Shown piece after piece: positions 37,801 to 47,821 of a DNA stretch of 64,000 nucleotides. Under the pieces are notes generated by a model. The model had not been told where the DNA came from, did no database searches, and saw only the letters and a program-made list of their open reading frames with translations. The DNA comes from Microcoleus vaginatus WJT46-NPBG5 (lineage in GTDB: Bacteria; Cyanobacteriota; Cyanobacteriia; Cyanobacteriales; Oscillatoriaceae), in the NCBI GenBank assembly GCA_019359355.1, contig JAHHHM010000024.1, positions 52,037 to 116,036 of the forward strand, read 5' to 3'. A program made the position numbers and the translations under genes. The first letter of the stretch is position 1. The number at the start of each line of letters is the position of its first letter.

Positions 37801-40050
37801 CTGGCAACTTCGCAGATTGTCTGGACAACCGATGCAGAAGGACAGGTGATTGATATACCAAGTTGGAGAGCTTACACAGGTCAAAGTGTAGAAGAAGTCA
37901 AAGGCTTAGGTTGGGTAGATGCGCTTCACCCAGACGATCAACAAAGATCGGGACAGGTTTGGCAAAACGCCGTTCGCAGCAAAACTCTCTATGAAACTGA
38001 GTACCGCATCCGAGGAATCGATGGCAACTATCGCTACTTTTGTGCCAGAGGGGTTCCTGTTTTAGCAGAAGACGGGAGCATCCGTGAATGGGTTGGCACC
38101 TGTTCTGACATTCACGAGGGCAAACAAGCGGAAGCAGCCTTGCGAGAAACCGCTACAGAGTTGGCGCGTTCTGAGACAGAACTCAGGCAAAAAACCGGCA
38201 TCTTGCAACTGGTACTCGATAGCATGGGCGAAGGTGTCATTGTTGCCGATAACACTGGGCAGTTGTTGCTCATCAACCCTGCCGCCGAGGAAATATTCGG
38301 TTTGGGGAACAAGAATGCTGCTCCCGAGCAATGGTCAGATCAGCATGGGCTATTTTTACCGGATAGACGGACTCCCTACCCGCCGGCAGATTTACCTCTA
38401 GTAAAGGCGAGTCAAGGCATTGCTGTTGACGACGTGGAAATGTTTGTGCGCCATTCAACTCAGCCCCAAGGTGTTTGGGTGAAAATCAGCGGCAGAGCGC
38501 TTAAGGATGAAACCGGCACGCTTATGGGCGGCGTGATTGTTTGCCGTAACGTTACGGCGGACAAGCAAGCACAAGAACGCCTGCTAGAGCAAGCGCAGCG
38601 GGAAAACTTGCTAAATCGGCTGGCTAATCAAATCCGCAACTCGCTAGAGTTAGATACGATTTTGGAAACTGCGGTACAAGAAATTCGGGATTTGTTACAG
38701 CTTGATCGCTGTAGTTTCACTTGGTGCCGGCTTGCTGCCGGTGGTGCCGGTGGTGGTGAGGGAATGTGGGAGATTGCTAAAGAAGCAAAATTATCCCATT
38801 TACCCAGTTTTTTGGGGATCTACCCGATTATTTTAGGAGATCCGATTATCGAGCGGGTGATGAACCTCCAAGCCATTCGCATTGATGATGCGCTCAATTC
38901 CCTCGATCCTTTAGAGCGTCACTATTATGAGGTTTGGGGTGCAAGATCACTGCTCATGCTGCCTATTCAAACGCTCAGCGGTGACATTGGCTTGTTTAGC
39001 TGTGTTCAGCAAAGCGAGGTGCGCCTTTGGCGGGAGTGGGAAGTGGAACTCCTGCAGGCAGTAGCCGCCCAATTGGAGATCGCCATCGATCAAGCCGAAC
39101 TCTACGCTCAAAGCCGTGCCAGAGCGGAACAGTTGGAGCAAGCGCTTAAGGAACTGAGATCAACCCAAACCCAACTAATCCAAAGTGAAAAAATGTCGAG
39201 TTTGGGGCAGATGGTTGCCGGTGTGGCTCATGAAATTAATAACCCGGTTAACTTTATTCATGGGAATATTACTCATGCTAATCAGTATGCGGAGGAACTG
39301 CTGCATTTGATCGAGCTTTACCAGCAATATTATCCAGAGCCGGTGCCGGCAATTCAAGCGGAAATTGAAGCGGTTGAACTTGATTTTTTAATAGAAGACT
39401 TTCCTAAATTGCTTTCTTCCATGAAGGTCGGAACTGAGCGTATCCGCAATATTGTGCTGAGCTTGCGAAACTTCTCCCGTCTGGATGAAGCGGACATGAA
39501 AGAGGTGGATATTCACGAAGGTCTTGATAACACACTGATGATCTTGCAAAATCGCCTGAAAGCTAAGTCTGACCGTCCGGGTGTTAAAGTGATTAAAGAA
39601 TATGGCAACTTGCCTTTGGTGGAATGTTATGCCGGCCAGTTGAATCAAGTGTTTATGAATATCCTCACAAATGCGATTGATGCGATTGACGAGTTGAACA
39701 AACACCGCTCAATTGAAGAAATCGAAAACAATCCCAGTACCATCCGAATTTGCACAGAGGTGGTTGATAATTTATCCTTCAATCCTGAATTTGAGAGCGC
39801 CACTGTCAACAAAAAACAATTTGTGGCAATCCGGATTGCTGACAGTGGAATCGGTCTAACACAGGAAGTACAAGCTCGACTATTCGATCCGTTTTTCACC
39901 ACAAAACCTGTGGGTTCCGGCACGGGTTTGGGAATGTCAATTAGCTACCAAATTATCGAAAAACATGGAGGTCAGTTAAAGTGTATTTCCCAAGCCGGTG
40001 AGGGAGCGGAGTTTATGATAGAAATTCCAGTTCAGCCGGCAAATAAATAG
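34888..40050 (+). CDS. Ethylene-receptor-like membrane histidine kinase with eight PAS domains and a GAF domain
   Basis: 1720 residues. The first about 115 residues are a three-helix membrane domain with ETR1-type ligand residues: [10 protein letters not shown] (D35, Y42) and CGTTHL (C77, H81), the Cys and His that hold Cu(I) in plant ethylene receptors. Eight PAS domains follow (starting about residues 165, 285, 405, 535, 705, 835, 960 and 1105), several with PAC ends (DITERKQAE type). A coiled coil lies between PAS4 and PAS5. A GAF domain (about 1240-1400) precedes the kinase: H-box [15 protein letters not shown] with H1448, N-box [12 protein letters not shown]1 IADSGIGL and G2 GTGLGMSIS. 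No receiver is fused and no response regulator is adjacent. Confidence 0.9.
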   Translation: MQEFLHIFFSSSPFIPHGHCYLWKPELVSLHLLSDLITALAYFFVAGAIIYFTRNRQDLPAKTVILLIGTFFVFSGCGTTHLMDVFTLWHPVYWVSGTIKFLNATWSSYAFAFLLVPLIPLALDAPSPAQLEAANRQLEAEITERRRIDEKLQKSQQMLQLVMDNIPQCIFWKDRNSVYLGCNRNFAIVAGIDTPGNIVGKTDWDLPWTKEQAEIYREYDSCIMETDISEYHIIEDLQQADGKHLWLDTTKVPLHDSEGNVVGILGAFEDITERKQAESALLQSEAKHRALLNAIPDAIFCISKEGIYLEYKPAKDFNLLASASEFIGKSVWEVLPAQMAEQTMHYIQQTFSTGDPQVFEYQTTFEGESHDYEARMVVSKESEVISIIRDITAAKQAEAGLKQAKEELEKSYSLLRAVMDGTPDPIFVKDLQGRYLMLNRALLQIFGKHSVEEVLGKDDTEILPAEIARQLRETDRRIMTAGKTQILEEVVTGSDNITRTYLATKSVYRDPQGNISGLIGISRDISERKQTEEALNKEREFLNALLDNLADGIVACDANGILTLFNRATKEFHGLPQQPIPSEKWAQHFDLYRPDGKTLMEKEEIPLFRALQGEMVRNTEMIIAPKQGKTRTLLASGQAIFDGNGKKLGAVVAMHDITKRKQAQEALKRANEELEIRVEERTTALKNAVERLQNEMAERRQVEAALRESEARFRAAAEGSFDAFYVFKSVRDEAGSIIDFQFVDLNSQGAKLISRSKEEVMGTQLCELLPFNRTGGFFEKYKRVVETGIALEEEFPISMPGVAASWLRHQVIPLGDGIAITSSDISDRKQAEEALKESEARLQAILDNSPLCMYVKDLEGRYLLINRQHETLFHFDRQYIKGKNDYEIFPAELAEAFRANDQQVLAAGTALQSEEEALHDDGLHTYISIKFPLYDAAGVAYAICGISTDITDRKQAEAAIRQSEERYRSLILATSQIVWTTDAEGQVIDIPSWRAYTGQSVEEVKGLGWVDALHPDDQQRSGQVWQNAVRSKTLYETEYRIRGIDGNYRYFCARGVPVLAEDGSIREWVGTCSDIHEGKQAEAALRETATELARSETELRQKTGILQLVLDSMGEGVIVADNTGQLLLINPAAEEIFGLGNKNAAPEQWSDQHGLFLPDRRTPYPPADLPLVKASQGIAVDDVEMFVRHSTQPQGVWVKISGRALKDETGTLMGGVIVCRNVTADKQAQERLLEQAQRENLLNRLANQIRNSLELDTILETAVQEIRDLLQLDRCSFTWCRLAAGGAGGGEGMWEIAKEAKLSHLPSFLGIYPIILGDPIIERVMNLQAIRIDDALNSLDPLERHYYEVWGARSLLMLPIQTLSGDIGLFSCVQQSEVRLWREWEVELLQAVAAQLEIAIDQAELYAQSRARAEQLEQALKELRSTQTQLIQSEKMSSLGQMVAGVAHEINNPVNFIHGNITHANQYAEELLHLIELYQQYYPEPVPAIQAEIEAVELDFLIEDFPKLLSSMKVGTERIRNIVLSLRNFSRLDEADMKEVDIHEGLDNTLMILQNRLKAKSDRPGVKVIKEYGNLPLVECYAGQLNQVFMNILTNAIDAIDELNKHRSIEEIENNPSTIRICTEVVDNLSFNPEFESATVNKKQFVAIRIADSGIGLTQEVQARLFDPFFTTKPVGSGTGLGMSISYQIIEKHGGQLKCISQAGEGAEFMIEIPVQPANK

Positions 40051-40296
40051 CTGCTTTTCCAACCGAAATTGAAGTTTCTATTCTTTTATCGGCAACAAAA
40101 TTCCTGTTTTTAGAAATCGTTCTCGAATCGGCTGCTTTTAATTGCATCATTGCCAGTTCCAACCCATCTATCATTTGCCGGCGCGGAAAATTCGTACTCA
40201 ATCTTTCCTTAAACTCGTTGCATTCGCAACTCCAGTTTCTGCAAACTCACTTAAAATGATGGAACCAGTGGATTTTATTTGAAATCAGGCACCATC

Positions 40297-40839
40297 ATGG
40301 CTTACTCATGCAACTTGGACGCCGGCAAACAAATTATCATCGATAATCAGGGAGAGCAAACGGCGATTACGCTGATGAGCAGTGGATCTGGACAGCAGCA
40401 AAGTCAGCGCACTAGCTTCAGCACCGGCACTTGGACTTCACCCCCTGTTTTGTTCCGCACATCTGCCGGCTTTGTTTTGCAACTAACCACCGCACAAGGT
40501 AGTCAATTTGTCAAGATACAAGGCAGCAGTATGGGCTTGATGAGTGCAGCACCGGCTTTAACTGAGGCGGAAGCCTTGCCAATGCAGCCGGCAGAAGCTT
40601 CAACACAGCAGCCTGCGACACCCATGAAGCCGATGGAACCAATGAAGCCAATGGAACCGATGAAGATGGGAAACATGGAGATGGGGATGAAACCGATGGA
40701 GATGCGGATGGGTGATATGCAAATGAGTATGGGAAAATCAGCAGCAGGGGATGCCGGCAAGCGTTTTTGTTCGCAATGTGGCGCTGCCGTCAGTTCAAGT
40801 GATCGCTTCTGCACTAACTGCGGACACGGCTTGGTTTAA
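40297..40839 (+). CDS. Zinc-ribbon protein with methionine-rich repeat
   Basis: About 180 residues from the ATG at 40297 (MAYSCNLDAG). The N-terminal half is beta-rich (KQIIIDNQGEQTAITLMS, FVLQLTTAQGSQFVKIQG). Residues about 108-142 are very Met-rich: PMKPMEPMKPMEPMK then MGNMEMGMKPMEMRMGDMQM. The tail is a zinc ribbon, CSQCG-X-CTNCG type (FCSQCGAAVSSSDRFCTNCGHGL). Similar cyanobacterial proteins exist but their role is unknown. Met clusters can bind Cu(I), which would be notable next to a Cu-type receptor kinase, but this is inference. Confidence 0.75.
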   Translation: MAYSCNLDAGKQIIIDNQGEQTAITLMSSGSGQQQSQRTSFSTGTWTSPPVLFRTSAGFVLQLTTAQGSQFVKIQGSSMGLMSAAPALTEAEALPMQPAEASTQQPATPMKPMEPMKPMEPMKMGNMEMGMKPMEMRMGDMQMSMGKSAAGDAGKRFCSQCGAAVSSSDRFCTNCGHGLV

Positions 40840-40937
40840 TTTTAGATAGGCAGATTCTCAGAAATCTGTTGATAACTGAGGTAACAATTTTGCCTACATT
40901 TAAACTTTAAAATCTCCACTCTCAAGCTTTTTGTTTT

Positions 40938-41807
40938 ATGTCTATTAAGGTTGCTTTAAATCATTTGACCGCCTATCGATTTGAGCGACCTGTGTTCTTA
41001 GGGCCGCATATTGTCAGGCTGCGACCGGCACCTCGCTGTTATATGCCGGTGAAACATTATTCTTTTAACGTTCATACCCCAAAACATAGCCTTTATTGGC
41101 AACAAGATCCTTATGGAAACTTTTTAGCACGGCTCGTATTTCCGCAAGCAACCACTGAAATAAAACTTGAAGTTGAATTGATAGCAGAAATGCACTCTAT
41201 CAACCCATTTAATTTCTTAGTAGAACCCGATGCCGAAACCTATCCCTTCACTTATGACCGACAACTGGCAAAAGAACTGATTCCATTTTTAGAAATTGCA
41301 GAATCTGGGCCATTATTGCAAGAATGGATTGGAGAAATCAGCCGGCAAGAAATCGCCATAACTGATTTTATCGTCTCGCTTAATCAGAATTTAAAACAAG
41401 AAATTACCTATTCTCTGCGCTTAGAACCCGGTATCCAATCTTGTGAAGAAACCCTGAGCAAGAAAATGGGTTCCTGCCGAGACTCCGGCTGGTTGTTAGT
41501 ACAAATTTTGCGGCATTGTGGCTTAGCGGCGCGGTTTGTCTCAGGCTATCTCATCCAGTTAGTGCCTGACGGAAACCCCCCTGATGGGCCAAAAGTAGAT
41601 AGTGCGGCTTTGCACGCTTGGGCCGAGGTTTACTTGCCGGGGGCGGGTTGGGTTGGTTTAGACCCGACCTCCGGGTTATTAGCGGCGGAGGGTCATATTC
41701 CCCTCGCTTGTAGCGCTGATCCTGAAAGGGCAGCACCTGTAACCGGCTCAACAGAAGCTTGCCAAACTTACCTGGATTATTCCCTGACTGTTTCTCGGCT
41801 TAATTAA
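40938..41807 (+). CDS. Transglutaminase-like protease-fold protein
   Basis: 289 residues. An N-terminal bacterial transglutaminase beta domain (VALNHLTAYRFERPVFLGPHIVRLRPAP) precedes the papain-like core. The triad is present: Cys in MGSCRDSGWLLVQILRHCG (about residue 178), His in SAALHAWAEVYLP and Asp in GWVGLDPTSG. Members act as proteases or amidases and often accompany peptide-synthesis or envelope genes, but here the neighbours (zinc ribbon, serS) give no clear context. Confidence 0.88.
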   Translation: MSIKVALNHLTAYRFERPVFLGPHIVRLRPAPRCYMPVKHYSFNVHTPKHSLYWQQDPYGNFLARLVFPQATTEIKLEVELIAEMHSINPFNFLVEPDAETYPFTYDRQLAKELIPFLEIAESGPLLQEWIGEISRQEIAITDFIVSLNQNLKQEITYSLRLEPGIQSCEETLSKKMGSCRDSGWLLVQILRHCGLAARFVSGYLIQLVPDGNPPDGPKVDSAALHAWAEVYLPGAGWVGLDPTSGLLAAEGHIPLACSADPERAAPVTGSTEACQTYLDYSLTVSRLN

Positions 41808-41840
41808 GGGGATGCCGGGGGGCCGGTTTATTGCCACTGC

Positions 41841-41846
41841 TATAAT
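41841..41846 (+). promoter_or_regulatory. Possible -10 element upstream of serS
   Basis: A perfect TATAAT about 140 nt before the serS start. No convincing -35 lies 17 nt upstream, so the assignment is weak. Confidence 0.25.
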
Positions 41847-41984
41847 TAGAGACTCTCTGACGAATGCGCGATAACATATTTTAATGTACTGGTAACAACT
41901 CAGGTATGGCACCAAAATCGGGCGATATTTGCAGTTGCATTACAGGCAAAATGTTAGAGAAACGAGAAGAGTTGGGAAAAATTT

Positions 41985-43265
41985 GTGCTTGACATAAAGC
42001 AAATTCGGGAAAATCCACAAGCTGTTCAGGATCGCCTAAACCGGCGCGGCGGAAATTACGATTTACAGCCGATTTTGCAGCTAGATACACAGCAGCGGGA
42101 AGTGGAAACAAAACTCTCGCAGCTAAATGCCCGCAGCAATGAAATTGGCAAATTGGTTGGGCAAAAAATGAAAGCCGGTGCCAAGCCCAACGATCCTGAA
42201 ATTGTTGCCTTGAAAGAAGAAGGCAACGAAATTAAAACTCAGGTGGGAGAATTTGAACCCCAGGCAAAACATCTGATAGCAGAAATAAACGCCCAGTTAC
42301 TATCTTTTCCCAACTTGCCTAGCGATTCAACGCCGGTAGGCAAGAGTGAGGAAGAAAACGTTGAAGTGCGCCGGTGGGGAGATGAATATATCCCTCAAAA
42401 CGCCAATATTTTACCTCACTGGGAAATCGGGGAAAAGTTAGGAATTCTCAACTTTGAGCGTTCAGTCAAAGTCGCTCAAAGCCGATTTGTGACGCTGATC
42501 GGTGCCGGCGCTGCCTTGGAACGAGCGCTCATTAGTTTTATGCTAGATAGGCAAATTCAAGCCGGCTATGTAGAAGTAATGCCGCCGGTTTTGGTTAATT
42601 CAGATGCGCTCACCGGCACAGGACAATTACCTAAATTTGCGGATGAAAGTTTTAAATGTGCTAACGATGATTTATGGTTAGTTCCGACTGCTGAAGTGCC
42701 GGTGACAAATCTCTACCGGGATGAAGTTCTCACAGCAGAATCTTTACCCATTTATCACTGTGCCTATACACCTTGTTTTCGCCGGGAAGCCGGCAGCTAT
42801 GGCAAAGATACACGGGGATTGATTAGATTGCATCAATTCAATAAAGTTGAATTGGTAAAATTTGTTCATCCTGACACTTCTGAAGAAGAACATCAAACGC
42901 TTGTGCGCGATGCTGAAGCAATTTTGCAAGCCTTAAAGTTACCTTACCGCGTTTTAGAGTTATGTAGTGGCGATATCGGTTTCTCGGCAGCCAAATGCTA
43001 TGACTTAGAAGTCTGGTTGCCTTCTGCCGGCAAATATCGTGAAATTTCCAGTTGTTCTAATTTTTACGATTTCCAAGCCAGACGTGCCGGTATTCGTTTC
43101 AAGGAAGCCGGTAAAAAAGGCACTCAATTTATCCACACCCTTAACGGTTCCGGTTTAGCAATTGGGCGTACAATGTCCGCAGTTCTGGAAAACTATCAGC
43201 AACCCGACGGCACAATTCGTATTCCAGAAGTGTTGCAACCTTACCTGCATCGGGAAGTGCTGTAA
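41985..43265 (+). CDS. serS: Seryl-tRNA synthetase
   Basis: Charges tRNA-Ser with serine. 426 residues, the normal length, starting at a GTG ([10 protein letters not shown] follows). The N-terminal antiparallel coiled coil that reads the long variable arm of tRNA-Ser covers about residues 30-105. Class II motifs are present: motif 2 [22 protein letters not shown] and motif 3 [21 protein letters not shown] terminator follows 45 bp after the stop. Confidence 0.97.
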   Translation: MLDIKQIRENPQAVQDRLNRRGGNYDLQPILQLDTQQREVETKLSQLNARSNEIGKLVGQKMKAGAKPNDPEIVALKEEGNEIKTQVGEFEPQAKHLIAEINAQLLSFPNLPSDSTPVGKSEEENVEVRRWGDEYIPQNANILPHWEIGEKLGILNFERSVKVAQSRFVTLIGAGAALERALISFMLDRQIQAGYVEVMPPVLVNSDALTGTGQLPKFADESFKCANDDLWLVPTAEVPVTNLYRDEVLTAESLPIYHCAYTPCFRREAGSYGKDTRGLIRLHQFNKVELVKFVHPDTSEEEHQTLVRDAEAILQALKLPYRVLELCSGDIGFSAAKCYDLEVWLPSAGKYREISSCSNFYDFQARRAGIRFKEAGKKGTQFIHTLNGSGLAIGRTMSAVLENYQQPDGTIRIPEVLQPYLHREVL

Positions 43266-43310
43266 GATTCCTTCGAGATTATTTCATTACCAGATTCAGC
43301 TTGGAAAATT

Positions 43311-43335
43311 AGGAGGTTTAGCCTCCTTTTTTTTG
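43311..43335 (+). terminator. serS terminator
   Basis: AGGAGG-TTTAG-CCTCCT stem followed by eight T residues. Confidence 0.88.
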
Positions 43336-43357
43336 CTTGAAAAACGATTTTTACCTA

Positions 43358-43522
43358 TCATTCATCAATTTTAAACAATTCTAAAAGTTCTCTTAATTTA
43401 GTGTTTAATGTTTCTTTTTCAAGTTCTTGACTTAATTGCAATTTTTCTGCATAGGGCAGTTGTTTGACCAAGGCTAAAACTTGCTCAAAGTTTAGGGAAA
43501 GTTGATAGTTAGCGTGAGTCAT
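43358..43522 (-). CDS. Small antitoxin-like protein (54 aa)
   Basis: The minus strand encodes MTHANYQLSLNFEQVLALVKQLP, then YAEKLQLSQELEKETLNTKL and RELLELFKIDE, ending in TGA. The pattern of a hydrophobic heptad region followed by LPYAEKLQLSQELEKE resembles short DUF2281/VapB-like antitoxins of cyanobacteria. No toxin gene is adjacent; a 47-codon plus-strand frame next to it shows no toxin motif. It may be an orphan antitoxin. Confidence 0.5.
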   Translation of the reverse strand: MTHANYQLSLNFEQVLALVKQLPYAEKLQLSQELEKETLNTKLRELLELFKIDE

Positions 43523-43543
43523 TTTTAGTTACGTTTAGGAATT

Positions 43544-43687
43544 GTGGATATTTTACCTAAATTGCAGATAGATTTGGGCGGCAGACTGATTAAAGTTACC
43601 GAATTTATTTCCCTCGTTGCAGAGGGGTTAGATAGTTTGGTCGAGCTTGGTTTTAGGGAGTTGGGTTTGCAGGAGTTAGGAAGCTAA
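43544..43687 (+). CDS. Doubtful 47-aa reading frame
   Basis: The GTG-started frame encodes VDILPKLQIDLGGRLIK and VTEFISLVAEGLDSLVELGF, ending at TAA. The residue choice looks protein-like and AGGA lies 3 nt before the GTG. It could be a small gene or the tail of a decayed one. I do not recognise it. Confidence 0.2.
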   Translation: MDILPKLQIDLGGRLIKVTEFISLVAEGLDSLVELGFRELGLQELGS

Positions 43688-43788
43688 GTAAGGTTGATAA
43701 TAGAGGTGCTTGATTTCATTTCTTCAAACTATCCTAAAAGAGTAACGAACACACTAAACAGGAACATTTAAAATTCATTCGCCTACGG

Positions 43789-44778
43789 CTAAGAATTGTG
43801 GTTGACATATTCACTAATTAAAGACATTAATATGTTTTCATCTTTTAATTCATAAAAACTATATTTCCCTCTGAATATTTGATTAAGCAAGTGCTTATAA
43901 AACAAAAGTTCTTCATGTAAATCTGGATCAATAGATTTTCCTCTTATTAACATCATATCTACAAGTTCGACACGAGAATAATTTTCATTGTTATTGTAAA
44001 ATAAAGTATCTTCTTTTTCACTATTAATATTTATTAAATTACGTCTGACTTGATCAAAATCATTTCCGAGATCAAAATATACGACAGGATATAGTCTATT
44101 ACACGGCTTTTCTTTAAAGTAATTAGTAACATAATCACCTCTTTTTCCGCAACTTACTTTAAGCTGGATACTAGCAAAATTTTGTTCAGCCCGCTCCCTG
44201 GCTTCGATATCCGAAAGCTGTTTTACATCATTATATCTCTTATTAACCCAACATATATCTCTATCGCTTCTATGATTGTAAATACCAGGATAATTAGTTT
44301 TTGTTGTAGGAAGTCCTGTTCCGATAGCAATATAATCCTTTAAACTTGCTGAAGAAAGAGGTTCATAAATAATAGGAGTCTCAAAAAGAGAATTATTATT
44401 TTTATAAACATTAGAGTTAGAAAAATCTGTGGGTATATTATGTTTTATTTTTCGGGCACACTTACTCCATCTTTCATTCTTAGTAGCATTACTATGGCAT
44501 TCATGAACAACAATTGCTTCTGCCACATAGCCTAGCATTGGTAATGGCCAGACGCTTTTTTCGTTATTAGCATAAAAATTAGCAATAACCAATCTATCAT
44601 TACTCTCATCAAAGCGTACGGCTTCGATTTCTAGTAATATTTTTAATAAATAATTTGCCTTATCTTGATAAGCTTTATCATCAATTAATCTATTGGCTTT
44701 GTTTTTTTTATGGTCTTTATCAAGGTTGATTTTGGCAGAAAAACTTATCTGAAAAATTGGCGGTTCTTGACTAGACAT
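43789..44778 (-). CDS. Unknown protein in an AT-rich island
   Basis: 329 residues, Asn/Lys/Tyr-rich, from a gene clearly richer in A+T than its surroundings, which suggests horizontal origin. No signal peptide or membrane segment. GYVAEAIVVHECHSN and later FASIQLKVSCGKRGDYVTNYF followed by YPVVYFDLG could be the core of a PD-(D/E)XK-type nuclease with a Q-X-K variant, but this is a weak impression. It is flanked by small antitoxin-like and decayed sequences, a common setting for restriction or defence genes. I give no function. Confidence 0.55.
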   Translation of the reverse strand: MSSQEPPIFQISFSAKINLDKDHKKNKANRLIDDKAYQDKANYLLKILLEIEAVRFDESNDRLVIANFYANNEKSVWPLPMLGYVAEAIVVHECHSNATKNERWSKCARKIKHNIPTDFSNSNVYKNNNSLFETPIIYEPLSSASLKDYIAIGTGLPTTKTNYPGIYNHRSDRDICWVNKRYNDVKQLSDIEARERAEQNFASIQLKVSCGKRGDYVTNYFKEKPCNRLYPVVYFDLGNDFDQVRRNLININSEKEDTLFYNNNENYSRVELVDMMLIRGKSIDPDLHEELLFYKHLLNQIFRGKYSFYELKDENILMSLISEYVNHNS

Positions 44779-45231
44779 AACATCAGTTTATAATGAGCTA
44801 ATATGTTTTTACTTTAACTAAGAAGCAATGATATAATAATACAAATTAACGGGAATACATCCTAACATAAAAGTCCTAACTTTCCCGTAACCGAGAAGAT
44901 GCCTCCTAGGAGCAACCCATTTTGTCAATTGGTAGTGCAATAATCTAGCTCGCTTGGCCTAATCTTAGGGATCAAGATTCTGCCACTCCCAATAATTTTG
45001 GCAAATCTGGGATGCACCTTGCCTACTTCTGTTCTATCACCGCCAACATCAACCCCACCAAGGGTGTATTGATCCGTTTACCATTAGTTTAAAATCTCCT
45101 CATCTGCTTTCGGGTGCATATACCAATAACCTAAAGTGCTTATATAACTTTGCCTGTGGCTGTGGCTAACTGCCCCCATCTGCCAAATTTAACACAACTT
45201 TGACAATCCGCAAGGGCTTATGTATCAACCC
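44779..45231. other. Gene-poor stretch beside the AT-rich island
   Basis: No open gene. Short coding-like fragments with stops in all frames suggest decayed coding DNA rather than a regulatory region. Confidence 0.35.
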
Positions 45232-45400
45232 CTAGAGACTGGAACTCTCCGACTGTGCTAGCGCTGCATCTTTCATCGTGGCAAACGACCGGCGAATGTG
45301 CTCCGTCACCTGTTCGGCGGTAAACTCCTAATTACGAAACACATCAAACCCCGAACAGGCATTCTTATCCGCCTCCGGTAATGTTCGTCTTATGCTTCGC
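45232..45400 (-). pseudogene. Decayed gene fragment with in-frame stop
   Basis: The minus strand reads LPEADKNACSGFDVFRN, then a TAG, then EFTAEQVTEHIRRSFATMK and DAALAQSESSSL before a final TAG. The segment after the internal stop looks like real protein, and the stop could be a CAG-to-TAG change. No start is visible. The family is unknown. Confidence 0.4.
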
Positions 45401-45412
45401 CCCTACGCAGAA

Positions 45413-46465
45413 TTACTTTTCTCTCAGGAATAGATAAGTCTCCACCGGCAGGTGATCGGAACCGGCAGCCGTTAAAACTTTGGTATCCTGAGAAACCCAA
45501 TCTTTGGAATACCAAATATAATCAATTCTAAATAAGGGTAAATTTAATTTCCACTTAAACTTTTTCACAAGAACAACGATGTCCCAACCATTTGGCCATG
45601 TAAAGCCAAACCCCAATCCTGAAGCTAAAAACGCATCTTTAAGATTTTTTTTGATTGCATTGTAGTCTTGAGATTGCTCCGTCATATTAAAATCGCCGGC
45701 AACAATCATCGGCAAGCTTTCTTTCTGCAATCGTTGCACTAAATCTTTAACTTCTGCCGTTCGAGCGTAATGCACATAAGCCGGCATATAGAATAATGAA
45801 AAAGTTTTCCGAATTTGAATCCAAGGCGAGGTGACTTGAATATTGTAAATGACGACATCTTGCTGATTGACTCGAATAATCGCTCGTTGTTGAATTTGTT
45901 TATGTCCAGCTAGCTTAAGACGTTCAACGAATTGGATAGGATATTTACTGAAAAAGCTTATCGTTGGCGCACTGGCATAATAAGGATAGGAAAGTTTTAG
46001 AGTAGGAAACGTTTTCTGTTCGTGATTTTCGGTTGTTTCTTGCAAAAATAATAAATCAGGTTTTTGTTGTTCAACCAAATCAATTATAGTTTGGGGGCTT
46101 GTTCTATCCCAATAGTTGTTGAAAGTTAAAACTTTAACGGGTGTTTGGGACGCTGCAATATTAACTGATTCGGGAGACCCATAATTTACATACAACCAAC
46201 TGATCAGCCAAACACAAGCAATAGAATAAAAAATAAAGAATCGGCGCTTTTTCATAAAAAAAGCCCAAATCGGCAACAGAAAAATTGGCAAAAGAATCAA
46301 AGGAATCATAATGCCAATCAAGGCAACGACCGAAGAACCATCCCATAATAAAAATCTGAAAATAAAATAGGAAATAATGAAGAGGGAGTAAGCATAAATA
46401 AGCAATTGAATCAGCCCCTGCAATAATTGACAAGGCTTAAAATTAAAGCTGGGGATTTTCTTCAT
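45413..46465 (-). CDS. Membrane-anchored endonuclease/exonuclease/phosphatase family protein
   Basis: About 350 residues from the ATG at 46465 (MKKIPSFNF); the frame extends to 46585 but without support. Three N-terminal membrane helices (LIQLLIYAYSLFIISYFIF, ALIGIMIPLILLPIFLLPIWAFF, FFIFYSIACVWLISWLYV) anchor a DNase I-like phosphoesterase domain: VKVLTFNNYW, PDLLFLQETTE (catalytic Glu), IVAGDFNMT (Asp/Asn) and AGSDHLPV (Asp/His). Such proteins include YafD-like and sphingomyelinase/phosphodiesterase relatives. The substrate is unknown. Confidence 0.85.
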   Translation of the reverse strand: MKKIPSFNFKPCQLLQGLIQLLIYAYSLFIISYFIFRFLLWDGSSVVALIGIMIPLILLPIFLLPIWAFFMKKRRFFIFYSIACVWLISWLYVNYGSPESVNIAASQTPVKVLTFNNYWDRTSPQTIIDLVEQQKPDLLFLQETTENHEQKTFPTLKLSYPYYASAPTISFFSKYPIQFVERLKLAGHKQIQQRAIIRVNQQDVVIYNIQVTSPWIQIRKTFSLFYMPAYVHYARTAEVKDLVQRLQKESLPMIVAGDFNMTEQSQDYNAIKKNLKDAFLASGLGFGFTWPNGWDIVVLVKKFKWKLNLPLFRIDYIWYSKDWVSQDTKVLTAAGSDHLPVETYLFLREK

Positions 46466-46693
46466 AAAAATTGTGTGGAGGCTAGATAAGAGCCGGCGAA
46501 CCGGGCAAAATCTCCACAATGCTAGCAAAGACCCTGGCGATGACAAGTCAAAGCAATGCACCCCAACAAACCCAAGCAGAGCCATTCGAGGCGTATTTAC
46601 ATCGGCATATCCTAGAGCTTGGTGCGGCGCTGAAGCTTCGCCACAACGTAGAATAGAAAAAAGTCAAGCCCGGAATATAACTTTTATTACTTC

Positions 46694-47788
46694 ATGTCAG
46701 TCTTCGCAGTAATCGCAGTCCTAGCCCTCCTGATAGTGGTACACGAACTAGGCCACTTTATGGCAGCTCGGCTTCAAGGCATTCACGTCAACCGCTTTTC
46801 CATCGGCTTTGGCCCGGTTTTGTGGAAATACCAAGGGCCAGAAACAGAGTATGCACTTCGGGCGTTCCCCTTGGGAGGCTATGTGGGTTTTCCTGATGAT
46901 GACCCAGAAAGCAGCAACATCCCTGCAAATGACCCCAATTTGTTACGCAACCGGCCTGTTTTAGATCGAGCGATTGTGATTAGTGCAGGGGTCATTGCGA
47001 ATTTGATCTTTGCCTATCTCGTGTTGGTCGTTCAATTCGGCGGTTTTGGAGTGCCGGATGGAATTAACTATCAGCCAGGGGTTTTAGTGCCCCAAGTTGT
47101 TTCCCAGGACTCTGCCGCAGCCGTTGCCGGCATCAAGTCAGGCGATCTTATTCTCGCAATAGATGGTAAGGAACTGGGAGCCTCCGAACAGGCCATCCCA
47201 GCCTTGAAACAAGCGATTGAATCGCACCCGAATCAACCGCTGAAATTAAAAATTCAGCGCGAAACTGAAACGTTCTCTGTCAGAGTGACACCAGTCGCAA
47301 GTGCAGATGGAACAGGTCGCATCGGCGTTCAGTTGGCTCCCAGCGGCACGACAAAGTACCGGCCGGCTAAAAACATTGTCGAAGTGTTTAGCCTCGCCGC
47401 AGACAGGTTTCAGGCAATTTTTGTGGGAACCGTACAAGGGTTTTACCAGCTAATAACTAACTTTGGAGACACCGTCGGTCAAATCGCTGGGCCGGTGAAA
47501 ATTGTCGAGCAAGGTGCTAAAGTTGCCCAATCAGACTCACTTAACTTGTTTGTCTTTGCGGCAATTATCAGCATTAACCTGGCAGTTATTAATAGTTTGC
47601 CCCTGCCGGCACTCGATGGTGGACAATTAGCTTTTCTGCTGGTTGAATGGTTGCGCGGTAAGCCACTGCCGACCCACATTCAAGATGGAGTCATGCAGAC
47701 AGGATTAATGCTGCTCTTAGGTTTGGGCATTTTTCTGATTATCCGCGATACCACTCAACTAGAGGTGATTCAGAGGCTATTCCAATAA
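46694..47788 (+). CDS. rseP: RIP metalloprotease (site-2 protease)
   Basis: Intramembrane zinc protease that cleaves membrane-bound regulators such as anti-sigma factors. 364 residues. The zinc motif HELGH is at residues 17-21 in the first membrane helix, a single PDZ domain follows (about 125-195, SAAAVAGIKSGDLILAIDGKE), and the NSLPLPALDGG motif with the third zinc ligand lies near residue 300. There is one PDZ rather than the two of E. coli RseP. nth follows 33 bp downstream, likely in the same transcript. Confidence 0.93.
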   Translation: MSVFAVIAVLALLIVVHELGHFMAARLQGIHVNRFSIGFGPVLWKYQGPETEYALRAFPLGGYVGFPDDDPESSNIPANDPNLLRNRPVLDRAIVISAGVIANLIFAYLVLVVQFGGFGVPDGINYQPGVLVPQVVSQDSAAAVAGIKSGDLILAIDGKELGASEQAIPALKQAIESHPNQPLKLKIQRETETFSVRVTPVASADGTGRIGVQLAPSGTTKYRPAKNIVEVFSLAADRFQAIFVGTVQGFYQLITNFGDTVGQIAGPVKIVEQGAKVAQSDSLNLFVFAAIISINLAVINSLPLPALDGGQLAFLLVEWLRGKPLPTHIQDGVMQTGLMLLLGLGIFLIIRDTTQLEVIQRLFQ

Positions 47789-47821
47789 GCAATCGGTTGG
47801 TAATATCCACTTCCCCCACCC

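Noticed and set aside
46473..46712. 79-codon plus-strand frame before rseP
   Set aside because: No protein-like composition or start signal; it overlaps the phosphatase-like gene's leader on the other strand.
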